Origin: Olsenella profusa F0195
Lineage (GTDB): Bacteria > Actinomycetota > Coriobacteriia > Coriobacteriales > Atopobiaceae
NCBI RefSeq assembly: GCF_000468755.1
Contig: NZ_AWEZ01000043.1
Coordinates: 1-64,000, forward strand
Direction: 5' to 3'
DNA: 64,000 nt
This document shows positions 17,278 to 26,302 of this stretch, piece after piece (the first letter of the stretch is position 1; the number at the start of each line of letters is the position of its first letter). The position numbers were made by a program, and so were the translations under genes. The notes beneath the pieces are model-generated. The model did not search any database, was not told the DNA's origin, and worked only from the letters and a program-made list of their open reading frames with translations.

Positions 17278-20085
17278 CTACAGGCTCTCCACCACATCGT
17301 GGCAGCGCGCACACAGGCCATCTGCGCCCAGCTTGCGCCAGTTCCAGCAGCGTGGGCACTTGTCGCCCTCGGCGGGCAGCACCTCACAGGCAAGCTCGTC
17401 GCCCTCGTGCGCGCAGACGTCGGAACACACGAAGGCCTCCGCCAGGTCGGGCGCCCCCCCGCCGGTCAGCAGCGCAAACGCCCCATGCGGCAGCGTCAGC
17501 TCCGCGTGCGTCGCCTGGGTGGTCTTCTCCGTGACCACACCGTTCGCGAGGGCCGCGTCGTAGGCCTTGGTGAAGGCGGAGCGCGCCTCGCCAAGCGCCC
17601 TGTAGGTAGCCAGAAGCGGCTCGTATCCCTCGGGAGCCAAGGGTGCCTCGAACCAGTCGAGCAGGGCCGCATGGGTCTGGCCGTCTCGCAGGGACCGTGG
17701 CAGGTAGGCCATGACCTCGTCGCAGGTGTAGGCCAAGATGGGCTGGAAGTCGTGCACCAGCATCTTGAGGATGTAAGACCAGGCGGTCTGCACGCTCCTG
17801 CGCGCCGTGGAGCCCTTGCCCTCGCAGTAGGCACGGTCCTTGGTGGCATTGAGGTAGTCGTTGGAGAGCTCGGTGATGATGTAGTCGTACAGCGTGCGGT
17901 ACACCACGTTGAAGCGGTAACCCTCATAGGCACGGCTCACCTCGTCGTGCACCTGGCTCATGCGGGCCACGGCCAGCCGGTCGAGTGGCTCGAGCTCGCC
18001 TGCGGGCAGGCCATCGGTGGCGAGGTCGAACTCGCCCTCCAGTTCACCCAAGAGGAAGCGGAAGGTGTTGCGGATCTTGCGATAGGCATCGCCCACATGG
18101 GCGAGGATGTCCTCGTCACAGGGGACGTCAGTGGAGGTGTCCACCGAGGCCACCCACAGGCGCAGGATGTCGGCACCGCGTTCGGCACAGACCTCGTTGG
18201 GATCGATGACGTTGCCGAGCGACTTGGACATCTTGCGACCCTTGCCGTCGAGCGTGAAGCCCTGGGACACCACGGACCTGTAGGGGGCGACGCCATAGGC
18301 GCCCACGGACGTCATAAGGGCGCTCATGAACCAGCCGCGGTGCTGGTCGGACCCCTCAAGGTACATGTCAGCTGGGAACTTGAGGTAGTCGCGATGCCTG
18401 CACACGGCGGTATGTGAGACGCCGGAGTCCCACCACACGTCCAGGATGTCGCCGTTGGCCTTGAGGTTGTGGCTGCCGCAGGAGGGGCACACACAGGCGT
18501 CGCCCAGGTAGCTGGCGGGATCGTCCGTGAACCACGCATCGGAACCCTTCTGCCGGAAGAGCTCGATGACCTTGTCGAGCGTCTCGTCGCTCATGACCGT
18601 CCCACCGCAGTCCTGGCAGGTGTAGGCCGGGATGGGCACGCCCCAGTTGCGCTGGCGCGAGATGCACCAGTCAGGGCGCTGCTCGACCATGGAGCCGATG
18701 CGCTTGATGGCGTGGGCGGGATAGAAGTCCACGTGCGCGAGGGCCTCGAGCGCCTGCCGCCTGAGCCCCGTCCTGTCCATGGAGACGAACCACTGGTTCG
18801 TGGCGCGGAAGATGACGGGGTTCTTGCACCGCCAGCAGTGCGGATAGCTGTGCGTGATGTCCTCGTACAGGATGAGCGTGCCGCGCTCCCGGAGCCACTC
18901 GATGATCTCGGGGTTGGCCTCGCTGACCTCCATGCCACCCCAGGGACCACCTGTGCCGATGCCCTCGCCCCGGTAGAAGCGGCCGTCATCGTCCACGGGC
19001 ATGATCACGGGGATGTCGAACCTCATGCCGGCGATGTAGTCATCCACGCCGTGGCCAGGGGCGCTGTGCACGATGCCGGTGCCATCGTCGAGCGTGACGT
19101 AGTCCGCATAGATGAACTCGCCCGTCTCGCCCGCATCGCCGAAGATGGGCTGCCGGTAGCGATTGTGCGCCAGCTCGGCGCCGCTCGTGCGCCAGATGGC
19201 ACCGCTGGCGTCTCGGGCCAGCTCGTAGCGCTCGTAGCCAAACTTGGCACAGCACGTCTCCACAAGCGCCTCGGCCATGATCTCCGCACGGCCGTCGACG
19301 ACGACGGCCACATAGTCCGCCTCGGGATGCAGGATGACGGCATCGTCGGCGGGCAGGGTCCACGGCGTGGTGGTCCAGATGTCCACCCAGAGCCTACCCT
19401 TGAAGGCCTCGAGGCCCTCGGGTACGGTGGCCATCTCGAAGCGGACGAAGATGGCGGGGCTGACCTCGTCGGCGTACTCGATCTCCGCCTCGGAGAGCGC
19501 CGTATGGCAGTGGCTGCACCAGTGCACGGGCTTGCGACCGCGGTAGATGGCGCCCCTGTCGAAGATGGCCTTGAAGATCTCGATGTCGGTGGCGTCGTAG
19601 TCGTGCGTGTAGGTGAGGTAGGGATTGTCCCACTCGCCCAGCACGCCCAGGCGCTTGAAGCCCGAGCGCTGCGTGTCCACCTGCTCGACGGCCACCCTGT
19701 TGCAGATCTCGCGAATCTTGACGGTGGGGAGCTGATTGAACCTCTCGGTGCCCAGATCCTCCTCCACCTTGTGCTCGATGGGCTGGCCATGGCAGTCCCA
19801 GCCGGGCACGTAGGGCGTCTGGAAGCCACGCATGGACCAGTAGCGGTTGATGATGTCCTTGGAGATCTTGTTCTGAGCATGCCCCAGATGGATGGGGCCA
19901 TTGGCGTACGGGGGGCCGTCGTGCAGCACGAACCTCTCGTGCCCCTCGTTCTTGGCGAGCATCTGCTCGTAGACGTGGTTCTCCTCCCACTGGGCGAGGC
20001 GCTTGGGCTCGTTGGCCGCAAGGTTCGCCCGCATGGGGAACTTCGTCCTGGGGAGATTCGTCGTGTCCTTATACCTGTTCGCCAC
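17278..20085 (-). CDS. ileS: Isoleucyl-tRNA synthetase
   Basis: It charges tRNA-Ile. The GTG at 20085 (product MANRYKDTTN) has AAAGGA upstream and gives the family's usual length of 935 residues. Class I signatures are present: GPIHLGHAQNKI (HIGH type) near residue 65 and GRKMSKSLGN (KMSKS) near 620. The editing domain lies between, and a zinc finger closes the C-terminus (CPRCWNWRKLGADGLCARC). It is regulated by the T-box leader just upstream, whose specifier reads ATC for isoleucine. Confidence 0.96.
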   Translation of the reverse strand: MANRYKDTTNLPRTKFPMRANLAANEPKRLAQWEENHVYEQMLAKNEGHERFVLHDGPPYANGPIHLGHAQNKISKDIINRYWSMRGFQTPYVPGWDCHGQPIEHKVEEDLGTERFNQLPTVKIREICNRVAVEQVDTQRSGFKRLGVLGEWDNPYLTYTHDYDATDIEIFKAIFDRGAIYRGRKPVHWCSHCHTALSEAEIEYADEVSPAIFVRFEMATVPEGLEAFKGRLWVDIWTTTPWTLPADDAVILHPEADYVAVVVDGRAEIMAEALVETCCAKFGYERYELARDASGAIWRTSGAELAHNRYRQPIFGDAGETGEFIYADYVTLDDGTGIVHSAPGHGVDDYIAGMRFDIPVIMPVDDDGRFYRGEGIGTGGPWGGMEVSEANPEIIEWLRERGTLILYEDITHSYPHCWRCKNPVIFRATNQWFVSMDRTGLRRQALEALAHVDFYPAHAIKRIGSMVEQRPDWCISRQRNWGVPIPAYTCQDCGGTVMSDETLDKVIELFRQKGSDAWFTDDPASYLGDACVCPSCGSHNLKANGDILDVWWDSGVSHTAVCRHRDYLKFPADMYLEGSDQHRGWFMSALMTSVGAYGVAPYRSVVSQGFTLDGKGRKMSKSLGNVIDPNEVCAERGADILRLWVASVDTSTDVPCDEDILAHVGDAYRKIRNTFRFLLGELEGEFDLATDGLPAGELEPLDRLAVARMSQVHDEVSRAYEGYRFNVVYRTLYDYIITELSNDYLNATKDRAYCEGKGSTARRSVQTAWSYILKMLVHDFQPILAYTCDEVMAYLPRSLRDGQTHAALLDWFEAPLAPEGYEPLLATYRALGEARSAFTKAYDAALANGVVTEKTTQATHAELTLPHGAFALLTGGGAPDLAEAFVCSDVCAHEGDELACEVLPAEGDKCPRCWNWRKLGADGLCARCHDVVESL

Positions 20086-20109
20086 GCGTTCCCGTCCTTT
20101 CATGGGCAC

Positions 20110-20366
20110 AAAAACATGCGCCCGTCCCTCTCTGCTGGGACGAAGCGCACGGTTGCATGCTTCGCTTGTGACCACCCAGCACGCGGCCAAGGCCGCAACT
20201 CGGCTGGCCTGTCTCGGCGGCCACTCCGGCGACGCCTACTTGCGCGCGAGGCGCTTTGGGGTCGCGGCTCTGGGGTGATCTTCGCCCGGACGCGCCTGCG
20301 GTCTCTCAGCCTTCCCGCTCTCTGTGAGGCGTGCTCCCCGAGGTACTCTCCCCTTCCTCGCTTCGA
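20110..20366 (-). promoter_or_regulatory. T-box riboswitch leader of ileS, isoleucine specifier
   Basis: The leader reads, in order on the minus strand: the stem I bulge GAGAGTACCTC, then AGAGAGCGGGAAGGCTGAGA (the conserved AGAGAGC/GCTG region), then CGAAGATCACC, where ATC at 20279-20277 is the Ile specifier. Nearer the gene is TGGGTGGTCACAAGCG at about 20178-20163, the T-box core that binds the tRNA CCA end. A hairpin GTCCCAGCAGAGAGGGAC follows, with a T-rich stretch, about 25 bases before the start codon. Uncharged tRNA-Ile should raise ileS expression. Actinobacterial ileS T-boxes often act on translation; the T-stretch here leaves transcription control possible. Confidence 0.88.
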
Positions 20367-20372
20367 GTTGGC

Positions 20373-20381
20373 ATCATAGCA
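20373..20381 (-). promoter_or_regulatory. Extended -10 promoter of ileS
   Basis: TGCTATGAT on the minus strand is an extended -10 element placed directly before the T-box leader, so transcription would begin near 20366. No clear -35 box is seen. Confidence 0.55.
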
Positions 20382-20422
20382 CGCGCGTCGAGGCCCGGTG
20401 CGCGCGCCCCCAATTGTTCACA

Positions 20423-20458
20423 CACGGCCCCCACGGAGGACGCTCCGTGGGGGCCGTG
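20423..20458 (-). terminator. Hairpin downstream of the Pro-rich membrane protein gene
   Basis: A 16-bp perfect stem (CACGGCCCCCACGGAG with its complement) has a 4-base loop, 30 bases after the stop at 20489. The following minus-strand bases are only weakly T-rich, but the stem is very strong and separates this gene from ileS. Confidence 0.7.
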
Positions 20459-20488
20459 GCACCGTCGTGTGGCAGCGGACAAGGACGA

Positions 20489-21565
20489 CTAGATGCGCTT
20501 GGTCATCGTAATGCTCGAGAGGGCATAGCTGTTGCTGTCATAGAAGCCAAGGTTGAGGCTCGTGGTGTGGTCGCGGGAGTCAAAGGTCATGGTCTGGTAG
20601 TTACCGCTGTTGGACTCGTTCGAGGGGGCATCCGAGATGGCCGCCTTGGCATCGTCGTAGCCCGTCTGCCCCAGGGTGACGCCGCCCGCGATGATGACCG
20701 TCGGCGCCTTCTTCGCGCTGGCGCTGTACGTCACGCTGAAGGCCGAGAGCTTGCAGTCCTTGATGTCCATCTGGTCCTCGCTGTCGTTCGTGACGGCGAT
20801 TCCGATGTAGAGGTAGCCGTAGTCGTCGTGCTTGAGGGTGATACCCGTCAGCGTCTGGTCGGGGTTGACGACATAGCCGTCGTCATAGCTGGCGTTCTCG
20901 AACTCCCAGCCCGCCTGGCTCATGAGATCGCCCAGCGTGGACTCGCCGAGCCTGAACTTGTGGTCGTCGATGGAGAATTCGCAGTCCTGCCAATCGGAGG
21001 ACACCTCGCCCGTGAGCTCGGTGCCCGTGGAGCCGCTGTCGGAGTTCCTCTTCGAGTTCGTCTTGCCCTTGGTCGAGCTGTCGCTGGAGGGGATGTTCTC
21101 CTGGCGCACATAGCCAAACTCGCTCTTGAGGTCGCTATCGCTCAGGTTGCGGATGCGACCGTTCTCCCTCGAGGCGCCCACGTAGCCTCCCACGACCAGG
21201 CAGACGATGGCGACGACGACAGCCACGATGATGAGGATGGTCTGCTTGGAAAGCGGCTTCTTGGGCGTGGCCGCCTCCGTCGGCCCCACGGGGCCACCTG
21301 GGGCCGCACCAGGCTGTGCGCCTGCGGTCGGCGGGTACGGCGCAGGGGCTGCAGCGCCTCCCTGCGCCCCGGCGGGCACCGCCGTCGACGGCTGCCCCGG
21401 CGCTGCCGTCGGGCCCTGCGCCGCCGGCTGCTGGGGCGCTCCCGGCGGCACCGGTGCCCCCGCCTGGGGGACGCCCCGTGGGGCCTGGGGTGGTTGAGGT
21501 TGGCGCTGCTGGGGCTGGGATACGCCGCCAGGTGCTCCTGGGGTCTGAGGGGTCTCGTCTGCCAT
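20489..21565 (-). CDS. Membrane-anchored protein with Pro/Gln/Ala-rich cytosolic tail, unknown function
   Basis: MADETPQTPG at 21565 has AAGGAGGATTC directly upstream. The 358-residue protein has a low-complexity N-terminus (about residues 1-100, rich in Pro, Gln, Ala, Gly), one membrane helix (about 105-130, ILIIVAVVVAIVCLVVGGYV), a Ser/Asp/Lys-rich linker, and an extracellular beta-rich domain from about residue 190 to the end. The outer domain has regular strands (TGITLKHDDYGYLYIGIAV, SAFSVTYSA) like immunoglobulin-type DUF4352 folds, but no motif names it. It is a single gene, divergent from ftsH. It may sense or bind the cell wall; that is a guess. Confidence 0.7.
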   Translation of the reverse strand: MADETPQTPGAPGGVSQPQQRQPQPPQAPRGVPQAGAPVPPGAPQQPAAQGPTAAPGQPSTAVPAGAQGGAAAPAPYPPTAGAQPGAAPGGPVGPTEAATPKKPLSKQTILIIVAVVVAIVCLVVGGYVGASRENGRIRNLSDSDLKSEFGYVRQENIPSSDSSTKGKTNSKRNSDSGSTGTELTGEVSSDWQDCEFSIDDHKFRLGESTLGDLMSQAGWEFENASYDDGYVVNPDQTLTGITLKHDDYGYLYIGIAVTNDSEDQMDIKDCKLSAFSVTYSASAKKAPTVIIAGGVTLGQTGYDDAKAAISDAPSNESNSGNYQTMTFDSRDHTTSLNLGFYDSNSYALSSITMTKRI

Positions 21566-21772
21566 GAATCCTCCTTGCGTTGGGTAACAAGAATATTGGG
21601 ACGTGTCCACATTCTAATACAAATGAGGCACCCTGTGGAAAACGTGGTGGACGGTGATGATAGAAGACGCGTGACTCCGATTCATCATGTAAAGAATCGT
21701 TCTAGGTGGGGTATCTTAGTGGCATTGCAGCGTGGCGGGTGTCGTCACGTCGACAGAAGAGGAGCCTCCGTC

Positions 21773-23671
21773 ATGGAGATGGATAACCGCAAGAAGCACC
21801 AATCGATGATCATGTACGTCATCATTGCCATCGTCACTCTCATCGCCCTGCGTGCCTATGCCTACCCAAGCATCATGGCAACGCAGATCAAGGACGTGAG
21901 CTACAGCCAGCTGGTGGACGACATCAACAACAACAGGGTCAGGCAGGTGCACCTGGACACCAGCAACAGCCAGCTCACCTACACCACGGGAGAGGGGGCG
22001 GATTCGCAGGAGTTCCGCACCACCGCCTGGCCCAACGATACCGACCTGGTGAGGAGGCTCGAGGCCCACAACGTCGAGATGAACGCCGAGATTCCCGATC
22101 AGAGCTCCAACTTGTGGCTCTACCTGCTCATCAACCTCCTGCCCCTCATCCTCATCTTCGGTGGCGGCTGGCTGCTCAATCGCAGGCTCAAGAAGGCCAT
22201 GGGCGATGACACCCCCTCCATGAACTTTGGTGGTGGCCTGGGCTTCGGCTCGGGCGGCCTGGGACGCTCCGGCGCCAAGGAGGTCAAGGGCGAGGAGACC
22301 GGCATCACGTTCAGTGATGTGGCAGGCCAGGATGAGGCCAAGGAGTCGCTCGAGGAGATCGTGAGCTTCCTCGAGCATCCCGACAAGTACAATGCCATCG
22401 GCGCCCGCTGTCCCAGGGGAGCCCTGCTCGTAGGTCCCCCGGGCACGGGCAAGACCCTCATGGCCAAGGCCGTCGCCGGCGAGGCCAAGGTCCCCTTCTT
22501 CTCCATCTCGGGCTCCGAGTTCGTGGAGATGTTCGTGGGCCGTGGTGCCGCCAAGGTGCGCGACCTCTTCAAGCAGGCCAAGGAGAAGGCCCCCTGCATC
22601 GTGTTCATCGACGAGATAGACACCGTCGGCAAGAGGCGCGACACGGGCCTCAACACCAACGACGAGCGCGAGCAGACCTTAAACCAGCTGCTCGCCGAGA
22701 TGGACGGCTTTGACAACCACAAGGGCATCGTGGTTTTGGCCGCCACGAACCGGCCCGACTCCCTCGACCCGGCACTCCTGCGTCCCGGCCGCTTCGACCG
22801 TCGCATCCCCGTGGAGCTTCCCGACCTCGCAGGTCGTGAGGCCATTCTCAAGCTGCACGCGAACGATGTGAGGATGGAGCCCGGCGTGGACTTTGGCGTC
22901 GTCGCCCGCCAGACCCCTGGTGCCTCAGGCGCCGACCTCGCCAACATGATAAACGAGGCGGCCCTACGCGCCGTGCGCATGGGGCGTGCCTGTGTGACCC
23001 AAACGGACATCGAGGAGTCCGTGGATGTGGTCATCGCCGGCGAAAAGAAGAAGTCCGCCGTGCTCTCCGAGCACGAGAAGGAGGTCGTGGCCTACCACGA
23101 GACCGGCCACGCCATCGTCGCCGCCGTGCAGGACGGCCACATGCCCGTCTCCAAGATCACGATCGTGCCGCGTACCTCGGGAGCCCTGGGCTTCACCATG
23201 CAGACCGAGGAGAGCGAGCGCTACCTCACCACGCGCGAGGAGTACAAGCAGCAGATTGCGGTGCTCTGCGGCGGACGGGCGGCAGAGGAGCTCATATTCG
23301 GCCAGATAACCTCCGGCGCCGCCAACGACATCGAGAAGGCGACCAAGATCGCCCATGCCATGGTCACCCAGCTGGGCATGTCCGAGAAGTACGGCATGAT
23401 GGCGCTGGGCGAGCAGCGCAACCGCTACCTGGGCGGCGACACCGAACTCACCTGCTCCGAGGGCACCGCGCGCGATGTGGACGAGGAAGTCAAGGCGCTT
23501 GTGGAGGAGGGCCATGAGACGGCCCTCAGGACGCTGCGCGACAACCGCTTCAAGCTGCACGAGATCGCCCACTACCTCCAGAAGAAGGAGACCATAACGG
23601 GCGAGGAGTTCATGCGCATCCTCAAGCGCGACGATGGATTTGCGCCCGTCATCCCCGCACCCGCCACCTAG
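21773..23671 (+). CDS. ftsH: ATP-dependent zinc metalloprotease FtsH
   Basis: This membrane AAA+ protease degrades misfolded and regulatory proteins. The ATG at 21773 follows GAGGAGCC. The 632-residue protein has two helices (about 12-32 and 120-140), Walker A GPPGTGKT, Walker B IVFIDEID, the pore loop FVGRG, the arginine finger region RPGRFDRR, and the zinc site HETGH near residue 443. The pore-adjacent residues ([11 protein letters not shown]) differ slightly from the more common GVGASRVRDLF. The C-terminus is shorter than in Escherichia coli but usual for this group. A GC hairpin follows the stop. Confidence 0.95.
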   Translation: MEMDNRKKHQSMIMYVIIAIVTLIALRAYAYPSIMATQIKDVSYSQLVDDINNNRVRQVHLDTSNSQLTYTTGEGADSQEFRTTAWPNDTDLVRRLEAHNVEMNAEIPDQSSNLWLYLLINLLPLILIFGGGWLLNRRLKKAMGDDTPSMNFGGGLGFGSGGLGRSGAKEVKGEETGITFSDVAGQDEAKESLEEIVSFLEHPDKYNAIGARCPRGALLVGPPGTGKTLMAKAVAGEAKVPFFSISGSEFVEMFVGRGAAKVRDLFKQAKEKAPCIVFIDEIDTVGKRRDTGLNTNDEREQTLNQLLAEMDGFDNHKGIVVLAATNRPDSLDPALLRPGRFDRRIPVELPDLAGREAILKLHANDVRMEPGVDFGVVARQTPGASGADLANMINEAALRAVRMGRACVTQTDIEESVDVVIAGEKKKSAVLSEHEKEVVAYHETGHAIVAAVQDGHMPVSKITIVPRTSGALGFTMQTEESERYLTTREEYKQQIAVLCGGRAAEELIFGQITSGAANDIEKATKIAHAMVTQLGMSEKYGMMALGEQRNRYLGGDTELTCSEGTARDVDEEVKALVEEGHETALRTLRDNRFKLHEIAHYLQKKETITGEEFMRILKRDDGFAPVIPAPAT

Positions 23672-23706
23672 CGCCGGTGCCCATGACCCGGCACGGGCAC
23701 CGGCGC
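23671..23706. terminator. Hairpin between convergent ftsH and the SpoU methylase gene
   Basis: A 12-bp perfect stem (GCGCCGGTGCCC with its complement at 23695-23706) begins at the last base of the ftsH stop. There is no T-run, and it could serve both directions. Confidence 0.55.
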
Positions 23707-23736
23707 AGCATCATGGCTGTGGCCCCCTGTGCTCAC

Positions 23737-24567
23737 TCACCGGACATCCCCGCGCGCGAAGAGCTCCCACAGTGCCACGGCGGACGAGGCAGCGACGTTG
23801 AGGGAGTCCACGCCATGCGCCATGGGTATCGCCACAGGGCAGTCGCAGGCGGCCAGAGCCTTCGCCGAGAGGCCCCACCCCTCGCCACCGAAAAGCAGCG
23901 CAAGCCGCTCATGCCTCTTGAGCGTGGGGTCATCGAGCTTGAGCGCCCCGTCCACGAGGGCCATGCCAGCACGCAGGTAACCCCACTGCCCGAGGGCGTC
24001 CAGTGCGACCGCGGGCCATGGCGTCGGCGCAACACACCATGGAACCTGAAAGACCGTTCCCATGGAAACGCGGATGGACCTGCGATTGAGGGGGTCCGCG
24101 CACATCGGTGCCAGCACCACGCCATCGGCACCCAGGGCGGACGCGGAGCGGAACAGGGCCCCAACGTTGGTGACGTCCGTGAGCGCCTCAAGCACCACGA
24201 GACGGCGCGCGCCAGGGGCAAGCTGCCAGAAGTCATGCGGACGGGAGCGCTGGGCCTCGGCAAAGTACCCGCGGGACACACGGAAGCCCGAGATGGCGCT
24301 CAGCGTCGCACGGTTGGCCACATAGACGGGCGTCCCGTCCGTGGCAAGCACGGGGATACGCTCGAGCAGCGTCTCGAGGTGGCGCTCGTCCACCAACACG
24401 GAGCGCAGGACGACGCCCTGTCCCACCGCGGCCTCTATGACATTGAGGCTCTCAAGGATCATGGTCGCGGCAGGGGGATCGCCCAAGCAGCGCAGCTTGC
24501 GATCGCTGAAGGCATCGTAATGGGCAACGCGCTCGTCGCTTGCACGTTCGATACGTGAAATTGCCAT
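23737..24567 (-). CDS. SpoU-family RNA 2'-O-methyltransferase
   Basis: It starts with MAISRIE at 24567 after AAGGGGGTG; the product is 276 residues. It has the SPOUT knotted fold motifs: LVVLEALTDVTNVGALFRSA (motif 1), LALLFGGEGWGLS (motif 2) and VAIPMAHGVDSLNVAASSAV (motif 3), the last two binding AdoMet. The N-terminal part (about 1-100) is a substrate-binding domain. Motif 1 usually reads DPxNxG; here it is DVTNVG. The target RNA (rRNA or tRNA) cannot be told. It is convergent with ftsH and divergent from the L,D-transpeptidase gene. Confidence 0.85.
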   Translation of the reverse strand: MAISRIERASDERVAHYDAFSDRKLRCLGDPPAATMILESLNVIEAAVGQGVVLRSVLVDERHLETLLERIPVLATDGTPVYVANRATLSAISGFRVSRGYFAEAQRSRPHDFWQLAPGARRLVVLEALTDVTNVGALFRSASALGADGVVLAPMCADPLNRRSIRVSMGTVFQVPWCVAPTPWPAVALDALGQWGYLRAGMALVDGALKLDDPTLKRHERLALLFGGEGWGLSAKALAACDCPVAIPMAHGVDSLNVAASSAVALWELFARGDVR

Positions 24568-24668
24568 AAAACACCCCCTTGACACCGTCACAGACGGCTT
24601 ACTGGCTAAAATAATAAGCTACTGAAACAGGGCATAACAAAAGCTTGAGAGTGAATGGGGACAGACCC

Positions 24669-26225
24669 TTGGCTGACACACCACAACACGACGACCTGCA
24701 GCAGCCATTCGATGTCATCGGACGGACCGAGACTGTCAGGCATGGTGCTGCACATTTCCGTACCCCCACCGAGTCCGCAGAGACGCCTCCCATCGATCCG
24801 GAGGGCAAGGGGGAAAAGCGCCATCGCACCGCCAAGGGGTGGGCCATCGCGCTCGGCATCATCGCCGCCCTCTATCTTGTGGGTGTTGCGGTATGGTCGA
24901 ACATCTATCTGCCTGGAACCACCATAAACGGCCGCGACGTGTCCCTCAGGACGCCTGCCGCCGTCTCACAGGAGTACAACACCAGCAGCGCAGGCTATAC
25001 CCTCACCGTCTCGGGGGATGGCGTTGCCATGAGCATCAAGAGGGCGGACATCAACCTCGTCTATAGCTATGACGATTCGCTCAAGGCGGCACTCGCCCAA
25101 CGCTCCGCCTGGGCGTGGCCCGTGAGCATCTTTCAGCCCGAGGACCTCGAGGCAGACTACGCGCCCACCTTTGATGCGGACATGCTCAAGAGCGCCATCG
25201 CCTCGGCGGTGGCGGGCGTCAACGCCAATGCCACCCAGCCCAAGAGTGCAACGCTCGCCTATGATTCCGGCTCGCAGACCTACCAGATCCAGGCGGAGCA
25301 GTATGGGACCGCCGTTGACCCCGATGCCGTCTTCGCTGAGATCTCCTCTGCCCTGTCCGGCTATGCCGAGACGCTCGAGCTGGGTCAGGAGTCCCTTGTC
25401 AAGCCCGCCATCGTCTCGGGTGACGAGGTCCTCACGAATGCCCAGCAGACGGCGAACGGCATGCTCGCAGCCACCCAGACCCTCACCACCAACGGATCGA
25501 CGGTCGATACCGTTGGCCCCGACCTCATCTCCCAGTGGATCGACTTTGCCAACGACATGACCCCCTCCCTCAATGACACCAAGGTTGCCAACTGGGCACA
25601 GAACGACTTCTCCAAGAAGGAGGACAGCGTGGGCGCAAGTCGTACGTACACCACCCCCTATGGCAAGCAGGTCTCGGTCAGCGGTGGCACCTATGGCTGG
25701 AACGTCAACGGCAACGAGCTGGCCTCGAGCATCTCCGCCAACATCAAGGCGGGCACGGCGGCATCGATAGACATCCCCTGGAAACAGACGGCGTCCACGG
25801 TCAACCCCGGCGGCGCCGACTGGGGCAAGCGCTATATCGACGTCGACCTCGCCGAGCAGCACGCCCGCATGTACGACGAGTCGGGCAGCCTCGTGTGGGA
25901 GACGGACATCGTCTCGGGCAACTCCACCAGGGGCCATGGGACCCCCGAGGGCGTCTACTTCATCAACAACAAGGCCATGAACCAGACGCTCATCGGCCTG
26001 GATGAGAATCACGATGGCGACCCGGATTACAAGACCCCCGTCACCTATTGGCTGCCCTTCGTGGACAACCTGGTGGCCTTCCACGACGCGTGGTGGCGCG
26101 GCAGGTTCGGCGGCTCCATCTATCAGTCCAACGGAAGCCACGGCTGCATCAACCTTCCCTCCGAGAAGGCCAAAGCCCTCTACGGCCTCGCGCAGGTGGG
26201 TGATGTCGTGGTGGTGCACAAGTAG
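24669..26225 (+). CDS. L,D-transpeptidase (YkuD) with peptidoglycan-binding domain
   Basis: It cross-links peptidoglycan or anchors proteins to it outside the cell. The start is uncertain: TTG 24669 (product MADTPQHDD) has GGGGA 7 bases upstream; GTG 24651 and TTG 24645 lack a site. Counting from 24669, residues 1-55 are cytosolic, one helix follows (about 58-80, WAIALGIIAALYLVGVAVW), then two repeated PG_binding_4-type modules (about 85-390), and the YkuD catalytic domain (about 390-518) with HGTPEG and the active site SHGCINLP. All catalytic residues are intact. An AT-rich stretch with TTGACA and TAAAAT lies upstream, but the spacing is longer than optimal. Confidence 0.88.
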   Translation: MADTPQHDDLQQPFDVIGRTETVRHGAAHFRTPTESAETPPIDPEGKGEKRHRTAKGWAIALGIIAALYLVGVAVWSNIYLPGTTINGRDVSLRTPAAVSQEYNTSSAGYTLTVSGDGVAMSIKRADINLVYSYDDSLKAALAQRSAWAWPVSIFQPEDLEADYAPTFDADMLKSAIASAVAGVNANATQPKSATLAYDSGSQTYQIQAEQYGTAVDPDAVFAEISSALSGYAETLELGQESLVKPAIVSGDEVLTNAQQTANGMLAATQTLTTNGSTVDTVGPDLISQWIDFANDMTPSLNDTKVANWAQNDFSKKEDSVGASRTYTTPYGKQVSVSGGTYGWNVNGNELASSISANIKAGTAASIDIPWKQTASTVNPGGADWGKRYIDVDLAEQHARMYDESGSLVWETDIVSGNSTRGHGTPEGVYFINNKAMNQTLIGLDENHDGDPDYKTPVTYWLPFVDNLVAFHDAWWRGRFGGSIYQSNGSHGCINLPSEKAKALYGLAQVGDVVVVHK

Positions 26226-26241
26226 CACGAGGGGCACGGGA

Positions 26242-26274
26242 AGGGTCCTGCGAGACAGCGCCTCGCAGGACCCT
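26242..26274. terminator. Hairpin between convergent L,D-transpeptidase and ffh genes
   Basis: A 13-bp perfect stem (AGGGTCCTGCGAG with its complement) has a 7-base loop, 17 bases after the transpeptidase stop. It has no T-run and may act for both genes. Confidence 0.6.
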
Positions 26275-26302
26275 CTGACCGCATCCCGCCTGCACGCAGT
26301 TG

